A DNA stretch of 64,000 nt from positions 726,001-790,000 of the forward strand of contig NC_087193.1 in NCBI RefSeq assembly GCF_035594125.1, read 5' to 3'. Below the pieces are notes generated by a model. It was not told the origin of the DNA. It saw only the letters and a list, made by a program, of their open reading frames with translations, and searched no databases. This DNA comes from Scylla paramamosain (lineage: Eukaryota > Arthropoda > Malacostraca > Decapoda > Portunidae). The number at the start of each line of letters is the position of its first letter. The first letter of the stretch is position 1. Position numbers and translations under genes: made by a program. Positions 12,701 through 25,213 of this stretch are shown here, piece after piece.

Positions 12701-13165
12701 TTTTTTTTTTTTTTTTTTTTATGTAGGAAGGACACTGGCCAAAGGCAACAAAAATCTAATAAAAAAAAATGCCCACTGAAATGCTAGTCCCATATAAGGG
12801 TCAAAGCAGTGGTCAAAAATTGATGGATAGGTGTCTTGAAACCTCCCTCTTGAAGGAATTCAAGTCATAGGAAGGTGGAAATACAGAAGCAGGCAGGGAG
12901 TTCCAGAGTTTACCAGAGAAAGGGATGAATGATTGAGAATACTGGTTAACTCTTGCACTAGAGAGGTGGACAGAATAGGGGTGAAAGAAGAAAGTCTTGT
13001 GCAGCAAGGCTGCAGGAGGAGGGGAGGCATGCAGTTAGCAAGTTCAGAAGAGCAGTTAGCATGAAAATAGCGGTAGAAGACAGCTAGATATGCAACATTG
13101 CGGCGGTGAGAGAGAGGCTGAAGACAGTCAGTTAGAGGAGAGGAGTTGATGAGACGAAAAGCTTT
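12701..13165 (-). mobile_element. Jockey-like retroelement 3' fragment (copy 3)
   Basis: Starts with a T run (poly(A) tail on the minus strand) at 12701-12720 and covers only the 3' end of the RT C-terminus: RVNQYSQSFIPFSGKLWNSL at 13007-12813. Strong 5' truncation is typical of target-primed insertions. It lies about 230 nt upstream of TACC exon 3. Confidence 0.88.
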
Positions 13166-13392
13166 ATGAATGATTATGAATTTATGAATGATTAATTTAT
13201 TGGGAGCTTTTAAGGAACATTGTTTATAAATTGTGATTCACCTGTAGACACACACACTTGAGAGTATGGCATAATGGTGCCACAATACCAATATTTAATC
13301 CATCTATTGAAATATTGTGTAACTAATGTGTGTTGTGTTCCTGCCATACCATTTACTTTAAACCTTACTGCAGTGTTATCTCACACCATCAG

Positions 13393-13549
13393 ATTCAGAG
13401 TATGAAAGTGCAGAGGAGGATGAACAAGACCAGACATTGGCACCTCTGGAGAAGAGTAACCCCATCTCACCCACCTGCATTACCTCTCCCACAGCCTGGG
13501 CCAGCCCCTCCCTGCTTCACTCAGCCTCTGCCATCTCCACTCCCAACAG
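13393..13549 (+). CDS. tacc: TACC exon 3 in window, acidic and Ser/Pro-rich
   Basis: A 157-nt exon. The acceptor chosen is ccatcag ending at 13392, because only it completes the phase-1 codon of exon 2 (G+AT gives Asp) and keeps the acidic frame open: DSEYESAEEDEQDQ, then a Ser/Thr/Pro-rich stretch (NPISPTCITSP). The nearby ctgcag at 13366-13371 would give a stop within a few codons when joined to exon 2. The donor gtaggt starts at 13550 and leaves phase 2, which joins exon 4 as AG+G (Arg). The acidic cluster followed by SP dipeptides fits the poorly conserved N-terminal half of TACC proteins. Confidence 0.7.
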
Positions 13550-15120
<1,571 letters not shown>

Positions 15121-15121
15121 G

Positions 15122-15375
15122 TCCACACCAAGAAACATTGTTTGGAAGAAATGTTTTGAAACTCTCTCATGTTTCCAAAATGTTTGCAAACATTTGAGAA
15201 ACAGTTTTCATGGATGAATGGATGAACAGGTATATACGTATGCATGGATGGATGGATGGAATAATGATGAATAGATGAATGAGTATAGATGGATTGAAGG
15301 ATGTTTCTCAAATGTTTCCAAACTTTCTCAAAGGTTTGCAAATATTGTTTCCAAAACATTGTTTCCTGGTGTTTA
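15122..15375. mobile_element. Possible foldback MITE next to exon 4
   Basis: Imperfect inverted ends: ACACCAAGAAACATTGTTTG on the left, and ACACCAGGAAACAATGTTTT reading inward from the right. Both arms also carry a TTTGCAAAC...TTTGAGAAA block. The centre holds a short (GGAT)n run. No target duplication could be defined. It ends about 100 nt before the exon 4 acceptor. Confidence 0.5.
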
Positions 15376-15477
15376 CAGAGAACTTCAAATTCTTGTTCAT
15401 GTTACTGAGAGCACATTGTTACAAAAAAATTGAAATTGTGCTACTGTGAACATAATCAAAATTATATTGTATTTCAG

Positions 15478-18400
15478 GTGTGACAGCTTTGAGAATTCCC
15501 TTCTGAACAGTTTTGAGAACATGAAGATTGAGGAGAAGGATGAAGAAAAATTCCATGATGCTTCAGATGATTTTGCCAATCAGCAAGATGATGTTGAGCC
15601 TGCCACTCCAGGTTCTTCCAGTAAGAGTGCACAACCTGTCATTCTAGGCTCCCCCAGCAAGAGTGCACAGCCTACCACTCCATGGTCCCACAGCAAGAGT
15701 GCACAGCCTGCCACTCCACGCTCCTCCAGCAAGAATGCACAGCCTGCCACTCCAGGGTCCCCCAGCAAGAGTGTACTGCCTGCCACTCCAGGTTCTTCCA
15801 GCAAGAGTGCACAGCTTGCCAGCTCCCCCAGTAAGGAGAGTGCACAGCCTGCCAGCTTGCCCAGCAAAGAGAGTGCACAGCCTGCCAGCTCCCCCAGCAA
15901 GGAGAGTGCACAGCCTGCCACTCCAAGCTTCCCCACAACAGAGAGTACACAGCCCACCACTCCAGGCTCCCCCAGCAAGGAGAGTGCACAGCCCACCACT
16001 CCAGGTTCCCCCAGCAAGGAGAGTGCACAGCCCACCATTACAGGCTCTCCCAGCAAGGAGAGTGCACACCCTGGCACTCCAGTCTACCCTAGTAAGGAGA
16101 GTGCACAGCCTGCCACTCCAGGCTCCCCATGCAAGGAGAGTGCACAGCTTGCCAACTACCCCAGCAAGAAGAATGCACAGCCTGCCACTCCAGGCTCCCC
16201 ATGCAAGGAGAGTGCACAGCCTGCCACTCCAGGTTCCCCCAGCAAGGAGAGTGCACAGCTTGCCAACTACCCCAGCAAGAAGAGTGCACAGCCTGCCACT
16301 CCAGGCTCCCTGCACAAGGAGAGTGCACAGCCTCCCACTCCAGGCTCCCCCAGCAAGGAGAGTGCACAGCCTGCCAGCCCCCCCAGCAAGAAGAGTGCAC
16401 AGCCTGTCAACTCCCCCAGCAAGGAGAGTGCACAGCCTGCCACTCCAGGCTCCCCCAGCAAGGAGAGTGCACAGCCTGCCAACCCCCACAGCAAGAAGAG
16501 TGCACAGCCTGTCAACTCCCCCAGCAAGGAGAGTGCACAGCCTGCCAACTCCCCCAGTAAGAAGAGTGCACAGCCTGCCAACTCCCCCAGCAAGGAGAAT
16601 GCACAGCCTGCTGACTCCCCCAGCAAGAAGAGTACACAGTCTGCCATTCCAGGCTTCCCCAACAAGGAGAGTGCACAACCTGCCACTCCAGGCTTCTCCA
16701 GCAAGGAGAGTGCACAGCCTGCCACTCCAAGCTCCCCTAGTAAGGAGAGTGCACAGCCTGCCACTCCAGGCTCCCCCAGCAAGGAGAGTGCACAGTCTGC
16801 CAGCTCCTCCAGCAAAGAGAGTGCACAATCTGCCAACTCCCCCAGCAAGGAGAGTGCACAGCCTGCCACTCCAGGCTCTCCCAGCAAGGAGAGTGTACAG
16901 CCTGCCACTCCAGGCTCTCCCAGTAAGGAGAGTGTACAGCCTGCCACTCCAGGCTCACCCTGTAAGGAAAGTGCACAGCTTGACACTCCATTCTCCCCCA
17001 GTAAGGAGAGTGCACAGCCTGCCAACTACCCCAGCAAGAAGAGTGCACAGCCTACCACTACAGGCTCCCCCATTAAGGAGAGTGCACAGCCTGCCACTCC
17101 AGGCTCCCCTAGTAAGGAGAGTGCACAGCCTGCCATTCCAGACTCCCTCAGAAAAGAGAGTGCACAGCCTGCCAGCTCCCCCAGCAAGGAGAGTGCACAG
17201 CCTGCCAACTCCCCCAGCAAGAAGAGTGCACAACCTGCCAACTCTCCCAGCAAGGAGAGTGCACAGCCTGCCAACTCCCCCAGCAAGGAGAGTGCACAGC
17301 CTGCCAACTCCCTCAGCAAGGAGAGTGCACAGCCTGCTAACTCTCCCAGCAAAGAGAGTGCACATCCTGCTAACTCTCCCAGCAAGGAGAGTGCACAGCC
17401 TGCCACTCCAGGCTCCCTCATCAAGGAGAGTGCACAGCCTGCCACTCCAGGCTCCCCCAGCAAGGAGAGTGCACAGCCTGCTAGTTCTCCCAGCAAGGAG
17501 AGTGCACAGCCTGCCAGTTCCCCCAGCATGGAGAGTGCACAGCCTGCCAGTTCTCCCAGCAAGGAGAGTGCACAGCCTGCCAGTTCTCTCAGCAAGGAAA
17601 GTGCACAGCCTGCCAGTTCCCCCAGCAAGGATAGTACACAGCCTGCCAGTTCCCCCAGCAAGGAGAGTGCACAGCCTGCCAGTTCCCCCATCAAGGAGAG
17701 TGCACAGCCTGCCAGTTCCCCCAGCATGGACAGTGCACAGCCTGCCAGTTCTCCCAGCAAGGAGAGTGCACAGCCTGCCAGTTCCCCCAGCATGGAGAGT
17801 GCACAGCCTGCCAGTTCCCCCAGCAAGGAGAGTGCACAGCCTGCCAGTTCCCCCAGCAAGGAGAGTGCACAGCCTGCCACTCCAGGCTCTCCCAGTAAGG
17901 AGAGTGCACAGCCTGCCAGCTTCTCCAGCAAGGAGAGTGCACAGCCTGCCAGCTCCCCTAGCAAGGAGAGTGCACAGCCTGCCAGCTCCCCTAGCAAGGA
18001 GAGTGCACAGCCTGCCAGCTCCCCCAGCAAGGAGAGTGCACAGCCTGCCAGCTCACCCAGCAAAGAGAGTGCACAGCCTGCCAGCTCCCCTAGCAAGGAG
18101 AGTGCACAGCCTGCCAGCTTCCTCAGCAAGGAGAGTGCACAGACTGCCAGCTTCCCCAGCAAGGAGAGTTTACAGCCTGCCAATCCCCCCAGCAAGAACA
18201 GTGCTCAGGAGTGTGTGTCCGACAGACAGACCTCAGGCACAGAAGAGACCTCTCCAGTCCCTCCCCCCAAGAAGGCTTATGCTAACTTCCTTGATATGCT
18301 GGATGATCCCTCCTTTAATCCCTTTGCCACCAAAGCTAGTGTTATGAATTCTCCTGATAGACCAGATTGCATGGGAAAGGTGCCTGACACTGGAAATGAA

Positions 18401-19493
18401 TTAAATAAGAGTACAGCTATAGGAAGTGTTATTAACTCACCCAAAACCTTTGAGTGCCAACAGAAGTTCCCTGCAGCTGAGAAGACAGTGGAGGGGAGTG
18501 TCTCCCCAATTTGTGCAGAGAATGGAGGGAAGGCAGAACGACACATGTCACCAGCAAAGAGGCATAAGGATAAAGGAGATTCTTTCCCACAATGTGAAAC
18601 AGATAAAGTGAGTTGTCAACAGATTCAAGAAGTCAAGAATTGTTTAATTTCATCCAAAGATGCAATTCTTGCCTCACAAGACAGGAACTATGATGTCAAG
18701 GGCTCCTTCAACAATAGAGAAAAAGAAAAGGAGCATGAGACATCTGACAAACAACAACCTATGGCTGAAGAACTGCTGGTGCAGGATGAGGGTCTAATTC
18801 CTTGCAAAGGGTACAACTTAGACTTTCTAGATAGTGATTTATTTGACCCTTTTGCCACAAAGTCCTGTGTTATAAATTCCCCATTGAGGCAAGAGAATAA
18901 CAACATTGCTTCTGGTAGTGAAAATAGAGATCCTGGCCTCTCCCAGAATGTGACAGATAAAGATAAAGCAGCACAGCTAATAAAAGATGATGCAGCTCAT
19001 GAAGAAACTGTTTCCCAGTCACCAATAAAGAAAGAAGAGGAAAATGAAGATGAAAATAAGTTGGAGGATTCTCTGGAAGACACTGTTCTGGCCTGCCCAG
19101 TTAGACAAGCAGATACAAACACAACACCTAATAAACAGGTGGATATCATGAGTCTTATGGATGATCTAAGCTTTGACTCCTTAAAGACCAAGGCTAGCAT
19201 TGCCAACTCACCAGATGGAAAATCTTTAGCTCAGTACATGGATCAGGAAGTTGATCAGTGCAAAGGAAAGATAGATAGTGTGCCTCAGAAACAAGACACT
19301 CACAAATCAGAGCAGCAGTCTGACCTTTTACCAAGTGCTGCACAGAAAGAAGAGAGCGTTGGTGGGTGTTTCCCAGCACCACCACCTGTAGCCAAGTCTG
19401 AAAGCACCGCCCTGAACATGCTCAGCTTCACCCCAAAGATGGCAGGACAGAGGAGTCTCAACATAGAGGAGGAGTTTACCAGTGCATCTGACT
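15478..19493 (+). CDS. tacc: TACC exon 4: giant exon with 74-unit array and SDP-like repeats
   Basis: A 4,016-nt exon from acceptor ttgtatttcag (ending 15477) to donor gtgagt (from 19494); enters after phase 2, leaves in phase 1. The first 41 residues are acidic (EEKDEEKFHDASDDFANQQD). Then come about 870 residues of tandem SPSKESAQPA-type units (15602-18208). About 430 residues of acidic sequence follow with three conserved blocks: LDDPSFNPFATKASVMNSP, DSDLFDPFATKSCVINSP and DDLSFDSLKTKASIANSP, plus a partial SVINSP. These resemble the SDP repeats of TACC proteins. The exon is far longer than usual for the family. The open frame reads 17 codons past the donor to a stop at 19508, but exon 5 homology favours splicing. 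The 2.6-kb array lacks stops in several frames, which creates long spurious overlapping frames on both strands. Confidence 0.9.
15602..18208 (+). repeat. Coding minisatellite, about 74 units of 33/36/39 bp
   Basis: By eye I count about 74 in-frame units. The first six are 36 bp and lack Glu (SSSKSAQPA type). The middle mixes 39-bp units (TPGSPSKESAQPA) with 33-bp units (NSPSKESAQPA and Lys variants such as NYPSKKSAQPA). The last third is almost uniform SSPSKESAQPA (33 bp). All unit lengths are multiples of three, so expansion keeps the frame. Neighbouring units share the same variants, which points to local duplication or gene conversion. The core is agtgcacagcct. Composition is Ser, Pro, Ala, Lys and Gln with almost no hydrophobics, so it is expected to be disordered. 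Confidence 0.95.
18278..18355 (+). other. SDP-like motif 1 of TACC
   Basis: Encodes YANFLDMLDDPSFNPFATKA followed by SVMNSP. It shares the pattern LDxxxxDPFATKxxxxNSP with two later blocks in the same exon. Acidic and aromatic residues, an NPF or DPF core, and a terminal SP are what I recall of TACC SDP repeats. A shortened relative, GSVINSP, lies at 18422-18442. Confidence 0.65.
18812..18883 (+). other. SDP-like motif 2 of TACC
   Basis: Encodes YNLDFLDSDLFDPFATKSCV then INSP. It is the closest match to motif 1 (DPFATK/NPFATK core, terminal NSP) at about 530 bp spacing, which supports an ancient internal duplication. Confidence 0.65.
19142..19213 (+). other. SDP-like motif 3 of TACC, degenerate
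   Basis: Encodes DIMSLMDDLSFDSLKTKASI then ANSP. The DPF core has become DSL, but the acidic lead, TKAS and NSP are kept. It lies about 100 residues before the exon end. Confidence 0.55.
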
Positions 19494-20094
19494 GTGAGTA
19501 TTTTTTTTAGTTCTTTACATGCCTTGCCTTTTAAATAAACTCATAGGATAAAGAATATGGTGGGAGTACCTAAGACATGGTAGAAGATTGATTGATGATA
19601 GGGATGAAAATGCAGGCATGAAGCAAACGAAAATGTAGTTATCTGCTTGAGGGAATTTTCATACAATAGAGATCAAAGCAGATGAGATTGAAAGAGTTTC
19701 TTTTGATTGGTGATGGGCACTATTTTTGTTGAGATTAAACAGTCAAATTGCAAGAGAGCACCTGTGATGATAATGTGCAGGAGTTTGATCTGTAGCATGT
19801 GGATGACAGATTTATTTAGACTTGAAGAGTTGAATATGGTAGACTAAAGAACATAGTATTCTTTTCTCTTGTAGTAGAGGAGGGCATTGTTGGTGGCCTT
19901 GCACATCAGCTTTATCCCTCACTTACAAGAATCCTCAAATCACCAAACTTGTAAGAAATTTGTCTCTTTTACCTTGTTTTTCTTTATATACCATGTCATA
20001 TTTCAGCTGCTAGTACCTGCCCTTATTTTTTAAAATTTTCCTTTGTCTTATGAGTGTTAACACGTTTTCTTTTTGTAACTACCCATTATTGGAC
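19494..20094. other. Intron 4, 5' part
   Basis: Non-repetitive intron. It contains one exon-like stretch at 19875-19950 with good borders but an incompatible phase; this is treated as a finding, not a call. Confidence 0.5.
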
Positions 20095-21787
20095 AAAGCT
20101 GCATCTGTGTGGTAAAGTTTGAAGCATGGTACAACACAGTGTTACCTGACAGACATCACAGCTATATATGTTTTTTTTAGCAGAGCACAGTAGACATATT
20201 TTCACTGGACTTTCTTATTATCACTTCCATCACGAGATACTGTCTCTGGAATTAAATGTCTTCCCCTCAGTCGTGCTGGACTTGGCCCAAGAAAGATATA
20301 TATCACAACTAGGCTTCCTCAGGTGGTAGATATTATCAGCATATTTTGATATTTGCTCATTCATTTGCAGGTTAAAGTCAAGGAAGCATTTTTGTCCACC
20401 ATTACCTTTTTAAATTATATGGCAGTTGAGTGTTCCAATGTCCAGCAATCTGAAAAATATTTTCTTGTAATATTTCTTCACACCCTATTGAGGTGATGAT
20501 TGTACCAAGATTATTTGGTCCATGAGAATTACTTCAGCCATGTCCTGTTTCTTGTATTTGATACATACATCTGGCTTACTTATTTTCCTCCTCCTGTTAC
20601 TTCCATAGAATCATTATATATTGTGCTTAACATGTTTGCATATTTTTTATCTTTCCATTTCACATACATCATCTTATGCTTGTACTGTACTAGAATTTCA
20701 ACTTTCTTTAGAGCTTTGGATTTTACTTCTTGAGAAAGCATTTTTCTGTTGAATCTCACAGTGCCTGCTGCATCTGTTTTATTAGCAAGTGTAATTTCAA
20801 ACAATTCTGGTGGTGAATAGAAGTTATCAACTAGAATGTAGCCCTGATTCAGAAGGGACTGCATTAGTCTCAAAACTATTTTAGTAGGTTTTGTCTGTTT
20901 TCACTATCTGACAAACCTATTTTAAATTCATAGTTTGTTCCTTTCCCAGTGTAGACAACAAGGTCCCAAACATATTCAGTATCAGACTCAGCTACAATAT
21001 GTCTCAATGCCAAATCTAGCTTGTTTTAGTGGAATGTATCTTTTCCACTTAAGCCTACCTTTCCAAAGCAGGAGAGACTCATCAGTGCTAACATTTTGCT
21101 TGGAACATAAGATGACTTGAATCTTTGTGCAAGAATATCCAGGACCTCCTTGAATTTATATGCGGGATCATTGTCATCCTCTCTGTCAGTGAAATGCAGG
21201 TACTTTAGCAGAAGAGCAAATCTGTCTTGATACACATTTTCCCCCCCAAAAAAGTAGACATTAGCTGATTGGTTGAATGATAAGAATAAATAGATGGTTT
21301 TATCACAATTCCTTATAAAAGCAGCAACCCAAGGAATGCATACATTTCTCCTTTATTAATGTCTCCATAACAAGTTTCTATTTTTCTCCTCATTTTGCCT
21401 TTCCTTTTTTTTTGCACAAACTTTTGCTGCTTACTTATTGGTTTCTGATACAATCAGATCCAGCAATTCATCATCAAACAGAGCATGAAATATTTCCAAA
21501 GGTTATTTTCTAGGATAACTTTTACACCACTATCTCCCATAAAGAGAAAAGGGTCTCTACTTACAGATGATTGATTTTGCCAGTTATATTATATATGATC
21601 ATCAGCTTCCTTCTCTTCTTCATCAGACTGGCCATCTGCCTCATCTTCAGACTGATTCTCAATCAGTGCCAGAGCTAATGCTAGATGAGTCAGAATCATC
21701 AAAATCATCCAAAAAATCATCATCTACATCATGCACCTGTAAAGCTGTTATATCTTCTGGCTTTACAAGTCTCTTTCTCTTAGGCAT
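20095..21787 (-). pseudogene. piggyBac-type (PGBD-like) transposase, broken
   Basis: Minus-strand remnants in family order. The N-terminus starts at 21787 (MPKRKRLVKPEDITALQVHD, then an acidic Asp/Ser run). The DDE-type core is next (RFALLLKYLHFTDREDDNDP and YKFKEVLDILAQRF at 21235-21026; a YVWDLVVYTGKGTNYEFKI segment near 20950). Then come GYILVDNFYSPPELFEITLA and KTDAAGTVRFNRKMLSQEV (20873-20580), and a Cys-rich C-terminal end near 20170-20100 (YSCDVCQVTLCC). VDNFY followed by an LL..KTDAxGTVRxNRK block is characteristic of piggyBac transposases. Several stops and frameshifts interrupt it. I could not locate terminal repeats or TTAA duplications with confidence. Confidence 0.85.
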
Positions 21788-21849
21788 GATATTAGTCTGT
21801 GAAGAAAAGATAAATAAAAAAAAGATGCAACAATCTCTAGAATGTTAGC

Positions 21850-22436
21850 TGTGGTGGTATGCATGTCAGCCACTGACAAAGAACATGTGGTATTTGTCAC
21901 TGACTGGCATTTTCAGCTAGTATCTTGATACTGAGCCGGCCTAAGATGCCAAATAGCATTTTTTTTTTTTTTTTTTATGCTTGTGTTAGGAGAAAGGAAG
22001 CATCTATATTCAGGTGCTGTTACAATCTACAATGAGAGCGAGTCGGTGCATCTATACATAGATGCACTGACAAATAGTACCATTTTTTGAAGCGTCTATA
22101 TATGGATCCTCCACTGGGAAGGTATTAAAGATATATTCGTATATTCTGTATGAGACAGCAGTGTCACTGGATGTGCATGCACACGACTTATTTAAAAAGT
22201 GCTTTAGCATTATGCTCACACATGTGCTTGATGTTTTGTGCTCACCAATGTGTTTGATGTTTGTAGTGCATTTCAAATGTATTCTTTATATGTTCTGGCT
22301 GTATTACAGTCAGGATGTGCTTCTGAATGTTCTTGACAATTGAGTTTGTTAATTGTTAATCTAGTACATATTCTAATCCACTGTGATACCCCCAAAGTTC
22401 CATGGATTGTTTGCGTATGTAAGAAATCAATCTTAC
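21850..22436. other. Intron 4 sequence beyond the piggyBac remnant
   Basis: Contains a T run at 21959-21977 and a short palindrome (gtgcatctat / atagatgcac, 22047-22068) that might belong to the piggyBac-like element's end. No coding signal. Confidence 0.4.
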
Positions 22437-22438
22437 TA

Positions 22439-23225
22439 CAGTGGAACCTTGGTTACCAAATGTCTCTCTTTCCGAACAACTCGGTTTTTTAACAAAAAAT
22501 TTAACTCTTAATTGCTTCGGTTGCGGCTCCATAATTTGGTTGTCGGACAAAGTTACTTGATTTTAAATACTACAAAATATAGCAAAAGCTACTAATTTAT
22601 AGTTTCTACAAATATTTCCTTTGTCTTTATATATTTGGAGGAGAGACAGAGGGATAAGACAGTAATTCAATCTTTGAAATAAGTTAAATGTGATCCCGTT
22701 GAAGAAATTGAAGAACCTCAATGTAAACAAACAAGGTTTGGCACTCAGGAGTAATCCCGAGCCTTTTGTGGCTCTTTATGACCCACAATACCATCACTAC
22801 TGCACAACTGCATTTTCCCAGTAGCTTTTCCCTGGAGCAAGATGTCTAAATGTTATGATTGCCTTCATTTTGGCAGTGAGTGGGTTGCTCCTCTCTGTGT
22901 CACTCTAAGGCTTCCCTCACTTGATCCATGACAAAGAGAATGCCTGCATGGTCTAAACAATATCTTTTGATGAGTTCTGTCACTAAATTCATTCAATATA
23001 TCCTTTCTGGATAAAAAAATTTTAAGCTGGAGATGTCATGGAGCAGTCATCTTAGTAGTAGGAACATAAGTCATTACCCACTAAGAAACAGTGGATAGGT
23101 GTCTGAGAACAGATTAATCTATTTCACATTGATTCCTATGGGGGAAATAGTTTTGGTTTTCAAACATTTCGGATTTCGAACAGCATTCAAGAATGAATTA
23201 AGTTAAAAAAACTGAGGTTCAGCTG
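22439..23225. mobile_element. TA-flanked MITE, 787 bp
   Basis: TA at 22437-22438 and 23226-23227. Left end CAGTGGAACCTTGGTTACCA; right end, on the other strand, CAGCTGAACCTCAGTTTTTT. Subterminal parts also match loosely (TTTCCGAAC left, TTTCGAAC-like right). There is no transposase, so it is a non-autonomous element of pogo/mariner type. Confidence 0.7.
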
Positions 23226-23481
23226 TATTTAGTTTACTTTAGGATGATAGACTGAGGAAAGATTGCATGCAAGGATCTTAAGAGTGGTAACCTTGAAGCT
23301 TTAGTCGGAGTGGTAGATATTGTCTATAGAATGTGGAGCACTAGATGCCACACAGGAGTGTGGTCGGCCTCTGTCAGCCTAACCTAACCTCAGCTATCGT
23401 AACCTATCCTAACTTGCTGTCCATATGAGTGTGCAGGTGTCTTGTATTGCTAAGTCATTGAGAACACCTGTGTTAACTTAT

Positions 23482-23483
<2 letters not shown>

Positions 23484-23564
<81 letters not shown>
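23484..23564 (+). repeat. (GA)n microsatellite, about 80 bp
   Basis: Pure GA tract, 54 nt upstream of a complementary (TC)n tract. Confidence 0.98.
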
Positions 23565-23565
<1 letters not shown>

Positions 23566-23615
23566 ATGGTGCGCCACTGGCCCTGTCAAAGTCACCCATT
23601 GGCCGTCACAGCCAC

Positions 23616-23759
<144 letters not shown>

Positions 23760-24055
23760 GTTTCTTATATCTTGTTGCACAGCTACTTCATCATCTTCAT
23801 TCATCGCATCCATCATCACTGAGTATCTGTACTGATTTTTCTTATTAAGAGACAATAAATAGGTTTTTTGTGAGTAGCGTCAATATAATGCGGGTTTTTA
23901 GCACTTCATGCATGCCTTTGGAACAACCCTGTGAAAAACCGGGGATGTTCACTGTATCGGTATCTATGGACAATCAGCTTCATTGGACAGATGTTACCCC
24001 CTTTTTGTCCTTAGTACTGAGGTATGAGTGTATATGTGTTGCTCATATGCAACTT

Positions 24056-24760
24056 TTTCTTTTCTTTTCTTTTTTCTTTTTTTCTTTTTTCATGTAAGAG
24101 GGTCACTGACCTAGAGATACAAAAATTTGAATAAAAAAAGGCTACTTAAATATTGGTTCCTAGAGCAATGCTAAATACAGTGATCAGAGGATGTGTCTTG
24201 AAACCTCCCTCTTGAAAGAATTCAAGTCATAGGAAGGAGGAAATACAGAAACAGGCAGGGAGTTTCAGAGTTTTCTGGAGAAAAGGATGACTGATTGAGA
24301 ATACTGGTTCTTGCATTAGAGATGTGGACAGAATAAAGATGAAAGAACAAAGTCTTGTGCAGTGAAGCTGTGGAAGGAGGGGAGGCATGCGCATGCAGTT
24401 AGCAAGATCAGAAGATTAGTTAGCATAAAACATAGTAAGAGATGCAACATTGTGGCAGTGAGGGAGAGGCTAAAGACATTCTGTCAGAGGAGAGGAGTTA
24501 AGACAAAAGGCTTTTGATTCCACCCTGTCTAAAAGAGTGGTATAATTGGAACTCCCCCCACCTATACATGTGAAACATACACCATACATGGACAGGTAAG
24601 GCCCCTATACAGAGTTAATAGCTGGAGGGGGATGACAAAAAACTCATGGAGATGATTCAGAATGCCTAACTTCATAGAAGCTCTTTTAGCTAGAGATGAG
24701 ATGTGAAGTTTCCAGTTTAGATTATATGTAAAGGACAGACTGAGGATGTTCACTGTACAA
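24056..24760 (-). mobile_element. Jockey-like retroelement 3' fragment (copy 4)
   Basis: Minus-strand copy beginning with a T/C-rich tail at 24056-24090 and the 3' untranslated part, then a degenerate RT C-terminus ([20 protein letters not shown] at 24807-24562). It is 5'-truncated beside the 3' end of a CR1-like element. Confidence 0.82.
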
Positions 24761-24767
24761 GAGGGGT

Positions 24768-25213
24768 ATATAAGAACACAAGAAATAAGGGAAGCTGCAA
24801 GAAGCAATTAGGCTTACACATGACTGTCCCTGTATGAAATATACCTACCTATTTCCACCTATCATGTCCATTCATAAACCCATCTACTCCCTAATGTCTT
24901 AGCACTAACAACATGATTACTGAGTCGGTTCCACTCATCTACCACTCTATTTGAGAACCAATTTCGTTCTTTCTCTTTCTTAAACCTAATTTTTTTAAGC
25001 TTGAACCCGTTATCTCTTGTTCTATCCTGGAATTTTGCTTACATCCTCCTTGTTATGACCCTTATACCACTTAAAGACTTTCATCAGGTCCCCTCTTAAC
25101 CTACGTCTCCCTAAAGAATGTAAATTTAACAGCTTCAATCTTGCCTTGTAAGGAATACTCCTCATCTCCTGTATCCTTTTAGTCATTCTCCTTTGTACTG
25201 ATTCTAATAGACC
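24768..25213 (-). mobile_element. CR1-like retroelement (family C), 3' part of a split copy
   Basis: Minus strand. It encodes GLLESVQRRMTKRIQEMRSI, LNLHSLGRRRLRGDLMKVFK and WYKGHNKEDVSKI (25240-25022), the RT C-terminal end of a CR1-like family, followed by its 3' untranslated sequence. The copy is interrupted at 25214 and continues at 29376, so both pieces were one element before the insertion. Confidence 0.85.

Noticed and set aside
13366..13392. Alternative acceptor ctgcag for exon 3
   Set aside because: Joined to exon 2 it gives a frame that stops within about ten codons; the acceptor at 13391-13392 restores the acidic frame.
15644..18347. Long open frames overlapping the exon 4 array (894 residues in another plus frame; 394, 389 and 252 residues on the minus strand)
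   Set aside because: The repeat unit is a multiple of three and has no stop in these frames, so they stay open automatically. Only the frame with SPSKESAQPA continues into the acidic SDP region and splices in phase to the other exons.
21567..21848. Plus-strand open frame over the piggyBac N-terminus
   Set aside because: It is the opposite strand of the acidic Asp/Ser run of the transposase, with no independent support.
23373..23417. Telomere-like CCTAA repeats (cctaacctaacct)
   Set aside because: Matches the arthropod TTAGG telomere repeat for only about two and a half units; too short to call an interstitial telomere.
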